Of a stretch of 64,000 bases of DNA, positions 26,626-34,740 are shown one piece after another (position 1 is the stretch's first letter; each line of letters begins with the position of its first letter). Source of the stretch: SIRX01 sp965214475 (GTDB lineage Bacteria > Actinomycetota > Rubrobacteria > Rubrobacterales > Rubrobacteraceae); NCBI GenBank assembly GCA_965214475.1, contig OZ243953.1, positions 1,054,001-1,118,000 of the forward strand, read 5' to 3'. The notes beneath the pieces were generated by a model, which saw nothing but the letters and a program-made list of their open reading frames with translations, was not told the DNA's origin and did no database searches. Position numbers and translations under genes: made by a program.

Positions 26626-29600
26626 ATGACTATATATCAGGTAGGAGAAGGGCCACCTGAGCCGGACGATCCTCCCGCTGACTCGGGACCAAATCCCGAC
26701 CGCGCCGACGACTTCGGCCAGTGTGAAGAGGGCAACCCAGCTTGTGGTGGCGATCCGGTCAACTTCACCACCGGCAACATGTACGAAACCAAAGAAGACC
26801 TCTACCTGCCGGGCAAGGGCTTCCCGCTGCAGTTCATCCGCACCTACAACTCTCAGGACACCTTGAGAGGTCCTTTAGGCTACGGTTGGACCCACAACTA
26901 CAATACTCGGCTCGAAGAAAATTCCGACAGCTCTATAACTGAAATAGATCCAGAGGGCAAAAGGCTCACCTTCACCAAGAACGCCGACGGTACGTATGCC
27001 GCCCCGGACGGCTACGAGGACAAGCTTACCAAAGAGGCGGATGGATCGTTTACCCTGGAGAAGAAAAACGGTTTTGTGTGGAACTTCGGCGGCGAGGGCA
27101 GACTCCAGGAGATCTCAGGTCCAAACGGCAATACCATAACCTTTTCCTACACGGACGAGAACCTGACAAGGATCACGGATACTGCAGGGAGAGAGACAAC
27201 CCTCTCCTACAACGCCGATGGACGTATCGAGTCTCTTACCGACCCGGCGGGCAACGTGACCAGCTACGACTACAATGGCACAAAACTCGTTTCTGTTACC
27301 GATCCCGAAGGGCAAACGACCCTCTATGAATACGATGTGCTGAACAACATCACCCAGATCACGGACAAGAACGGTGATGATTTCTCCTTCACATACGATG
27401 GTGAGGACCGGGTAAGCTCCACCGTCGGAGAGAACGGTACCTACGAGATGACTCTCTCTTACGACGAGGCGAACAACAAGACTACTGTTACCGACTCCAA
27501 GAGCAACGAGAGCGTCTTCCACTACAACGAAATGGAGCGGGTAACGAAGATAGTAGACCCGCTTGGCAACGAGACCAACTACGCTTTCGACTCAGAGGGC
27601 AACCGCACCTCAGAGACCGACGAGCTAGGAAACACCACCGACTACTCCTACGACGAGAAGAGCAACCTCACCAGGATCACCTACCCCACGGGAGAGAGTT
27701 GGCAGGCGACTTACGGAAATCCTTTCAACAGCCTCAAGAGCGAGACGAACCCAACCGGGGCGACCACCAATTACACCTACGACGACAAAGGCAACCCCAC
27801 GGCCATAACCGATACCCTCCAGAACGAGACCACCTTCGAGTACGACGCGAGTGGGCAACTCACCCGCTCGGTAGACGCCAAAGGAAGGGCCACGACCTAC
27901 GCCTACGACGAGGAGGGCAACCTCACAACCCTTACAGACCCTAAAGGGAACACGACAAACTACTCCTACGGGATACTAGGTAGAGTAACGCAGACAACCG
28001 ACGCCCTCGGAAGGAGCACTCAGCTAGAGCGCGACACTATGAGCCGGATCACTAAGGTAACGCACCCCAGTGGCGCCACTGGCGGCGCAACTGAACGCTT
28101 CGGCTACGACGCAACCGGTAATCCAACCAGTTATACCGACGAGCGGGGAGAGACCTGGAGCACCGCCTACAACTCCATAGGCAAACCAACCTCAGAGACA
28201 GACCCACTCGGCAATAAGACCACATACACCTACGATACCGAGGCGAACCTCACAAAGGTAACCGACCCCAAGGACAACGAAACCACGATGGAGTACGATG
28301 CCCTCACGCGCCTCACCAGCATGACCCTCCCCGACGGCACGACAGCAGGAGTAACCACCTCCTTTGCTTACGACGCCGCAGGAAGGATGACCGAAACCAC
28401 CGACCCCAAAGGCAAGACCACAAGCTACACCTACAGTCCGCTGGACCGGCTCACCCGTGTAACCGACGCCAAGGGTGGTGAAGCCACCTACGCCTACGAT
28501 GCCGTAGGCCGGATCATTGAGGCCGTGAACCCCAACGGCAACGCAAAGACCTACACCTACGACGCCCTCGGAAGGCTCACGGAAGAGACCGACCCGCTCG
28601 GCAGGACCCGCAGCTACACCTACGATAAGGTGGGCAACGTAACCGGCCGCACCGACGCCAAAGGCAAAGAGACCGGCTACAGCTACGACGACCTGGACCG
28701 TCTCACGGCAACAAACTACCCGGACGCGAGCAAGATCGAGATGTCCTACGATGCCGTAGGCAATCTCACCACGCTCACCGACAAGACCGGCGCGACCAAC
28801 TACAACTACGACAACCGGGACCGGCTCACAGAAGAAGCCTTCCCGCAGGGGACCATACAGCAATCCTACGACGCAGCCGGCAACCACACCGGCCTCACCT
28901 ATCCCGGCGGAGGCAAAGCAAGCTACACCTACGACGCGGCGAGCCGCATGACCGCGGCCACTGCGCCAGGAGGAGCGGAGACGACCTACGCCTACGACAA
29001 GCTCGACCGGATCACCGAGACCACCTACCCCAACGGGGCCGGAGAAGCCTTCGCCTACGACCCGATAGGTCGCGTAACCGCAGCCAGGGCAACAGCCACT
29101 GGCACGCCATCCACGGTACTCGAAGAGCTAACCTACGCCTACGATAAGAACTCCAACGTCACCTCCATAACGGACAAGGAAGGTGAAGAGAGCACCTTCG
29201 CCTACGACGAGCTAGATCGTCTCAAAAGAGAGAGCCACCGCTACCGCAGCTACGCCTACACCTACGACCCCGCCGGCAACCGCACCGGCCTGGACCGCAC
29301 CACCCCCAACGGCACGAAAACCACGAACTACACCTACGATAGAGCAGAGCAGATGACAAAAGCCGGAAGAAACACCTACACCTACGATGCCAACGGCAAC
29401 CTCACGAAAAAGACCATAGGCCAGAGCACCACCGACTACGCCTATGACTTCGAGGACCGTCTCGTAGAAGCCGGCAGCATCAGCTACACCTACGACGCTT
29501 TAGGACGCAAAGTCTCCTCCCAGAGCGGAGAGACGAGCACCGACTATCTCTACGATGGCCTCGAAGCCATCCAGGAGAGCACCGGAGAAGAGAGCGCAAC

Positions 29601-30531
29601 CTACCTGCGCGGTCCCGAGAACAGGCTCATCTCCAGCAAGCAGGGATCAGGTGCATCTAGCTACTACCACCACGACTCCATCGGTAGCGTAACAGCCCTC
29701 TCCGGCAGTGAGGGTAATCTCACCGACACCTACGGCTACACAGCCTTCGGCACACAGAACGAGCGGAGTGGAGAGAGCGAGCAGCCCTACACCTATCTGG
29801 CAAACGCCTACGACCCAGCAACCAAGCTCTACGACTTCCACGCTAGACAGTACGATGCTTCGGCTGGTAGGTTCATGAGTGAAGACCCGGTAGCCGGGAT
29901 CACCACCATGCCCCAAACGCTGAACCCTTATCCATATGGTGTGAACAACCCTCTGGCTTACCCAGACCCCGATGGTGAGATAGCTCCGGCACTGCTGGTG
30001 GTTCCGGTAGTCGTCTACCTGGGCAGGAACGCTCTGCAGAGCGGAACCATCTCGGCGGGTAGCTACTACCTCACCCATCGTGCTGACAAGGGAGGGATAA
30101 ACAGGGCGGACTTTCTCAGGACGGTTGGCCGGGATGCAGCGATGGGGTCGGTCAATCCCTTTGGTGGGGTTGGTAAGGCTTCTAAGGTTCTGAAGATCAG
30201 CAACAAACAGGGGGACGATCTCGTAGATCTTTCTTCTCCGACTCGTAGGAGACACATCCTCGATGGTGATAAGACCGGGGGAGGACATGGACCGGGACGA
30301 CGTGTTCCCAAAAAGAGCGAGTTTCCGAGCAAATGGACAGATGACGAAGTTATGCACCACATATCCGATGTTGCCACTGATCCTAGCTCTGTAGTAAGAA
30401 CCGGGCGAGGAGGAAGAACCGTTGTCTCTGGCAGAAGGAACGGCATCGACATAGAGGTTATTCTTGAGAGCCAGAAGAAAGGCGGCGGTATTGTTACCGC
30501 CTATCCGACGAATGTGCCGAGGAATCCATAG
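26626..30531 (+). CDS. RHS/YD-repeat polymorphic toxin with C-terminal EndoU-like nuclease
   Basis: A 1301-residue protein. It opens with a Pro/Asp-rich linker, then the DUF6531-type start (GDPVNFTTGNMYETKEDLYL), then dozens of YD repeats (xxYxYDxxGxLTxxTD) to about residue 1060. The RHS core follows (YDFHARQYDASAGRFMSEDP, NPYPYGVNNPLAYPDPDG), which self-cleaves in characterised toxins, and then a variable C-terminus. The last 95 residues (from about 1207) carry RRRHILDGD, GGGHGPG and IVTAYPTN, the pattern of bacterial EndoU RNases. The ATG at 26626 has no good ribosome site; the natural start is probably the signal peptide upstream, cut off by TAA at 26524. As annotated it would not be exported. 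Confidence 0.85.
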   Translation: MTIYQVGEGPPEPDDPPADSGPNPDRADDFGQCEEGNPACGGDPVNFTTGNMYETKEDLYLPGKGFPLQFIRTYNSQDTLRGPLGYGWTHNYNTRLEENSDSSITEIDPEGKRLTFTKNADGTYAAPDGYEDKLTKEADGSFTLEKKNGFVWNFGGEGRLQEISGPNGNTITFSYTDENLTRITDTAGRETTLSYNADGRIESLTDPAGNVTSYDYNGTKLVSVTDPEGQTTLYEYDVLNNITQITDKNGDDFSFTYDGEDRVSSTVGENGTYEMTLSYDEANNKTTVTDSKSNESVFHYNEMERVTKIVDPLGNETNYAFDSEGNRTSETDELGNTTDYSYDEKSNLTRITYPTGESWQATYGNPFNSLKSETNPTGATTNYTYDDKGNPTAITDTLQNETTFEYDASGQLTRSVDAKGRATTYAYDEEGNLTTLTDPKGNTTNYSYGILGRVTQTTDALGRSTQLERDTMSRITKVTHPSGATGGATERFGYDATGNPTSYTDERGETWSTAYNSIGKPTSETDPLGNKTTYTYDTEANLTKVTDPKDNETTMEYDALTRLTSMTLPDGTTAGVTTSFAYDAAGRMTETTDPKGKTTSYTYSPLDRLTRVTDAKGGEATYAYDAVGRIIEAVNPNGNAKTYTYDALGRLTEETDPLGRTRSYTYDKVGNVTGRTDAKGKETGYSYDDLDRLTATNYPDASKIEMSYDAVGNLTTLTDKTGATNYNYDNRDRLTEEAFPQGTIQQSYDAAGNHTGLTYPGGGKASYTYDAASRMTAATAPGGAETTYAYDKLDRITETTYPNGAGEAFAYDPIGRVTAARATATGTPSTVLEELTYAYDKNSNVTSITDKEGEESTFAYDELDRLKRESHRYRSYAYTYDPAGNRTGLDRTTPNGTKTTNYTYDRAEQMTKAGRNTYTYDANGNLTKKTIGQSTTDYAYDFEDRLVEAGSISYTYDALGRKVSSQSGETSTDYLYDGLEAIQESTGEESATYLRGPENRLISSKQGSGASSYYHHDSIGSVTALSGSEGNLTDTYGYTAFGTQNERSGESEQPYTYLANAYDPATKLYDFHARQYDASAGRFMSEDPVAGITTMPQTLNPYPYGVNNPLAYPDPDGEIAPALLVVPVVVYLGRNALQSGTISAGSYYLTHRADKGGINRADFLRTVGRDAAMGSVNPFGGVGKASKVLKISNKQGDDLVDLSSPTRRRHILDGDKTGGGHGPGRRVPKKSEFPSKWTDDEVMHHISDVATDPSSVVRTGRGGRTVVSGRRNGIDIEVILESQKKGGGIVTAYPTNVPRNP

Positions 30532-30535
30532 AGCT

Positions 30536-30853
30536 ATGAAATTCGAATATGAAAAGATAGAATATAGCCTGCTACGTATTCTTGAGGCTTTCCCCGAGAC
30601 ATGGACTAACTCAGAGGTTGAGGAAGTGTGTCACTTCTTAGAACATGGAGAGTACGGAGTTGCCTTGGAAACTCTATGCGCAATAATTGAGGAAGAAGAC
30701 AAAGAAATTCCATTGCAACTTTACAACCATATACGAAAACTCGGCAAAAAAATGGATATGAATCCTGAAGTTTGGCAGTCTTTGGAGGGCCACGTGAGCG
30801 ATCAGGGTGAGTCGAGGTCGCATCGAAGACAAGTTTGTGAAGAGGAAGACTAA
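30536..30853 (+). CDS. Probable immunity protein to the EndoU toxin, MafI-like
   Basis: A small acidic protein of 105 residues beginning five bases after the toxin stop. Its text (VCHFLEHGEYGVALETLCA) resembles MafI-family immunity proteins, which protect Neisseria from MafB EndoU-type toxins (recalled pattern EYGLALETLCDQL). Position right after the toxin, small size and acidic charge all fit an immunity role. Base composition is more AT-rich than the neighbouring cargo, as is common for toxin-immunity modules. Function is inferred. Confidence 0.7.
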   Translation: MKFEYEKIEYSLLRILEAFPETWTNSEVEEVCHFLEHGEYGVALETLCAIIEEEDKEIPLQLYNHIRKLGKKMDMNPEVWQSLEGHVSDQGESRSHRRQVCEEED

Positions 30854-30869
30854 GCGATTGTACACACAA

Positions 30870-33594
30870 ATGACAGATCAACAGACCACGCGCTCAATCT
30901 GGTTTATTAGTTCGGGTTTCTTCGCTCTGATTCTGCTGGGCACACTCCTCTTCGCACCTCCTGCCCAGGCTCAGGACTCATCCTCCATTCTAACCAACGG
31001 CACCATAAAACTCGGAGTAAACCCCGAAGCCAATCTAAGCGTCCCCGGCGGTACAGCATCAGGGGGTGAGGGCACTACGGACGTTGGCCTGCGTCTCTCC
31101 TCTACAGATATCCTCTACAGATAACGACGGCATCTCCCCAGGTGGCAGCCAGGAGGGATGGGGCGTAGCCGACGACGGCACGGGCACTACGGGCTTCGTC
31201 AGCGGCAATGCAGACTACGGTAAGCGCAACGTAACGGTTTCTAGCTTCACCGCCACATCAGATACCGCAACCTCTGTGGTGGATGTAGGCGCTGCGAGTA
31301 GCGAGGTCTCTTTCCAGGTTACGCACGACTTCAAGGTCTCCTCCGACTCGGACAACCTTTTCGTGGCCGAGGTAACCGTGAAGAATACCGGAAGCCGGGT
31401 AGCTGAGGACCTCCGTTACAGAAGAGTCGTGGATTGGGATGCAGAGCCCACCGCTTTCGACGAGCTCGTTACCATAGACGGAGAGAAGTTCCCGTATCTC
31501 CTCTTCTCCAGCAACGAGGGCTTCGCCAGCCCGGATCCCCTTAGCGGCGATGAGAACTACGGAGCGAGTGGTTTTTTCACGGGTCACGGTCCCGACGACC
31601 AGGGGACCCTCATAGACCTTACACTAGGAGCCCTAGATCCTGGAGCACAGCGCACCTTCAAGCTCTACTACGGTGCAGCAGCAAACGAGTCGGCAGCGCT
31701 CTCCGCCGTGCAGAGTGTCGGCGCACAGGTCTACTCCCTCGCAAAGCCCTATACCGGAGCAAACGAAGAAGGATCGCCCAACACCTTCATGATGGCCTTC
31801 TCCGTGCCTCAGCAGCCACCCTCTGCGAAAGATGACTCTGCAACCGTGGACGAGGACGGCGAGGTAACGCTAAACGTCTTGGAAAACGACACGGATCCTG
31901 AAGGAGACAGCCTCACGGTAAGCGACTCGACCCGAGCCTCAAACGGCCAGGTGAACTGCACCGAGGGCGGACAATGCACCTACACGCCTGAAGCGAACTT
32001 TAACGGCGAGGACACCTTCACCTACACCGCTTCGGACGGCAACGGCGGAACGGATGAGGGTAAGGTCAACGTAACCGTAGGGGCCGTAAACGACACGCCC
32101 GAAGTCCGGGCCGACTCCTACACAACGGACGAGGATGCGCCTCTTACAGTAGACGCCCCCGGCGTACTGGTAAACGACACAGACGTAGACAACGACCAGC
32201 TCACCGCAGAGACACTACAGCAGCCCCAGAACGGTACCCTGACCTTGGATTCCAACGGCTCATTTACTTATGAGCCAGAGGCAGATTTCAACGGCGAAGA
32301 TTCCTTCACTTACGAAGCTGCCGACGGCCAGGGCGGCGTCAACACGGCCACCGTCACCGTTACCGTAGATCCCGTAAACGACCCGCCGCAGGCGAACCCT
32401 GACTCAGCCACCACCGAGCAAGGACAAAGCACTACGATCTCGGTCCTGGACAACGACACAGACCCCGAAAACGACCAGCTAACGGTAACCGACTCCACCC
32501 AGCCCTCAAACGGACAAGTAGACTGTACGCAGGCTGGAGAGTGTACCTACACTTCGGAAAACGATTTCAACGGTGAAGACGCTTTCATCTACACGGTTTC
32601 AGATGGCAACGGCGGCACGAACACGGCTACGGCGACCATCGATGTTACAGACCCCATTATACCTGGACCCCCACCGGAGACGACCATTACCTCCGGATCC
32701 GAAGGGTTCACCAACTCGGCCAGCGCGAGCTTCAGCTTCTCCTCGAACCAAGACGATGCGACGTTCGAGTGCAAACTGGACAACTCAAACTTCGAGGAAT
32801 GCTCTTCGCCCAAAGAATATACTTCCCTCTCCGATGGTCCTCACAGCTTTGAGGTCAAGTCAATAGACTCTTTCGGACAGTCAGACCTCTCTCCAGAGAA
32901 GCGTACCTTCACCGTGGACACAACAGTTCCCACGACAAGCGTGCCGACCGAGAACTTCATCTCTTCCTCGCAGCTTGGGACCTCCACGATACCCGTAAGG
33001 CTCAAATGGTCCGGTTCCGATGACCGCAGCGGCATAAACCGCTACGAGCTGCAGCACAGTTTCAACGGAGGCTCTTACTCTGATGTCTCCTTACCATCTT
33101 CCGCAAGCTCGACCCGTACGCTGAATCTATCTCCTGGGAACCACCGCTTCCGGGTTCGGGCTCAAGACAGGGCAGGAAACTGGAGCGCCTGGAAGACCGG
33201 GGCGAGTTTCGCGCTGAGGGCTCACCAAGAGAATAACTCGAACATAACCTACAGCGGCACCTGGAAGAGACAAGCCCAGAGCAGCGCCTATGGCGGATAC
33301 GTGAAATACTCTACAGCTTCGGGGAGTAAAGCACGTTTCCGGTTCACCGGCCGCAAGGTAGCGTTCGTAACCCGCAAGGGACCGAACCGCGGAAGAGCTC
33401 AGATATACATAGACGGAACCCGAGTTAAGACCATAGATCTCTATTCCTCTAGTACAAAAGTCCGTCAGGTAGTATTTACCAAGTCCTGGGGCTCCTCCGG
33501 CACCCACACACTAGAGGTAAGGGCAACCGGCACCAAGAATTCTTCTTCTAGCGGCAAGCGCGTAGACATCGACGCCTTCCTCCGCATCAACTGA
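30870..33594 (+). pseudogene. Secreted cadherin-like-repeat protein, frameshifted by 13-bp duplication
   Basis: The ATG at 30870 starts a signal peptide (FFALILLGTLLFAPPAQAQ) followed by about 60 residues ending VGLRLSSTD. A 13-bp tandem duplication at 31098-31123 then throws the frame to a stop at 31124. With one copy removed the text reads RLSSTDNDGISPGGSQEG and continues open to 33594, giving about 904 residues. Downstream are a beta-rich domain, three Ig/cadherin-like repeats of the Big_9 kind (LNVLENDTDPEGDSLTV, FNGEDTFTYTASDGNGG), a repeat with paired cysteines, and a C-terminal beta-sandwich. The intact form would be a surface or secreted adhesin-like protein. The downstream part alone lacks a secretion signal. 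Confidence 0.8.
31098..31123 (+). repeat. 13-bp perfect tandem duplication causing a frameshift
   Basis: TCCTCTACAGATA is present twice in immediate succession (31098-31110 and 31111-31123). Removing either copy restores a continuous reading frame. It could have arisen by replication slippage and could revert the same way. Confidence 0.92.
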
Positions 33595-33607
33595 CTCGAT
33601 CCCACTC

Positions 33608-33707
33608 GGAAACTCGTAACAGAACTAACCTTCCGTTACGAGTTTCTGCTAATATCCACCCCTTGTGAGCCTGAAACGGGCCAAATGAGGCCGGAAAACT
33701 CGTAACA
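33608..33707. repeat. Candidate resolution site for the transposon's tyrosine recombinase
   Basis: Three copies of AAACTCGTAAC occur just before the recombinase gene: direct at 33610-33620, inverted at 33635-33645 (14-bp spacer), and direct at 33696-33706. Two inverted core arms plus an accessory direct copy is the layout of TnpI internal resolution sites in Tn4430-like transposons. A second accessory copy was not found. The 33595-33727 interval has no gene. Confidence 0.7.
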
Positions 33708-33727
33708 GAAAAATTCGGAAGGGTAGG

Positions 33728-34702
33728 ATGTCCGAAATAGGGGCACAAGGCGTCAGGCGAAACCTACGGATAGTTGGGGATCAAGAGTCAGGTCCAGAGG
33801 ATCTGGTGGAGGAGTATTTGCTTACTCTGGAAGGCAGGTCTGCTCCGACGGTCGAGGTCTACAGGAGGATCTTGAGGTCCCTTGCGCGGTGGGTGGTAGA
33901 GAGGCCCGGCGGTTCGGGTGGATTTCGTTCTGAACTCTTTACCCGGACTGCATTAGAGACGTATCTCAAAGAACTGGAAGGGCGGGGCTACAGCGTGAGC
34001 CACCGCTCCCGGGTGAAGTCTGTCGCTTCGGGGTTTGCCCGGTGGCTAATCGAGGACAAGGGATTGTTGCGGAGAAACCCGGCCCGAGGGGTGGAGGTGC
34101 CGGCGCAACCATTGCTGGCGCCGCGGAGATTATCTTCGGACCAGCGCTACGCCCTGAAGAACCTGGTGGAGCGGGACGGGAAGGTCAGGAGCGAGGCTCT
34201 CTTTTCTTTAGGCTACTGGGCAGGATGCCGGGTTTCTGACGTATCGTGGCTTACGGTTGAGAACTGCCACGTAGGTCCGAAGGTCGGCTGGGTACGGGTC
34301 GGGCATAAGGGAGGCAAGATTCGGGATATAGATCTTCTCAACGAGGTCCGCCGGCCGCTCTTCGAGTATCTTCGTCAGCAGGAGCGAGATGCGGAGAGCC
34401 CATACGTCTTCACCTCCCAGCGCGCCCCGCGTCTTACGGAAGCGGGGGTACATCACTGGCTGAGGACGTTGAAGAAGAGAGCCACCAAAGACGAGTGGGA
34501 GCTGACCTCCGACGTTACCTTCCACGACTTCCGCCACGACTTCGCCCACCGGGCCAGGGCCGCCGGGTGGACGGTAGAGGAGATCGCCTACTACCTGGGG
34601 CACACCACCAAGAAGGGAACGCCCGCCATCCAGACCACCGTGCGCTACACGCAGGTTTCCCGTGAGGAGGTCAAGGAGAAGCTGCGAAGCGTGGGCGGTT
34701 AG
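33728..34702 (+). CDS. Tyrosine recombinase, TnpI-type resolvase
   Basis: A 324-residue integrase-family protein. The N-terminal SAM-like DNA-binding domain covers about residues 25-130. Catalytic residues are visible in order: Arg in AGCRVSDVSWL, Lys in GHKGGKIRD, HxxR in FHDFRHDFAHR, His in YLGHTT, and Tyr in TTVRYTQVS. The gene lies just before a Tn3-type transposase and follows a site of inverted repeats, so it most likely resolves cointegrates. The start at 33728 follows GGAAGGG. Confidence 0.88.
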   Translation: MSEIGAQGVRRNLRIVGDQESGPEDLVEEYLLTLEGRSAPTVEVYRRILRSLARWVVERPGGSGGFRSELFTRTALETYLKELEGRGYSVSHRSRVKSVASGFARWLIEDKGLLRRNPARGVEVPAQPLLAPRRLSSDQRYALKNLVERDGKVRSEALFSLGYWAGCRVSDVSWLTVENCHVGPKVGWVRVGHKGGKIRDIDLLNEVRRPLFEYLRQQERDAESPYVFTSQRAPRLTEAGVHHWLRTLKKRATKDEWELTSDVTFHDFRHDFAHRARAAGWTVEEIAYYLGHTTKKGTPAIQTTVRYTQVSREEVKEKLRSVGG

Positions 34703-34740
34703 TTGGAGCGCGGACCCAAAAACTTGAAAAAAGGATCCGA

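Noticed and set aside
28192..28887. 231-codon frame on the minus strand
   Set aside because: It is a shadow of the RHS repeats; low-complexity Val/Gly text and no ribosome site.
27200..29900. Strong periodic repeats resembling a repeat array or CRISPR-like region
   Set aside because: The periodicity is the YD-repeat coding pattern of the RHS protein; units vary in length and there are no constant repeats with spacers.
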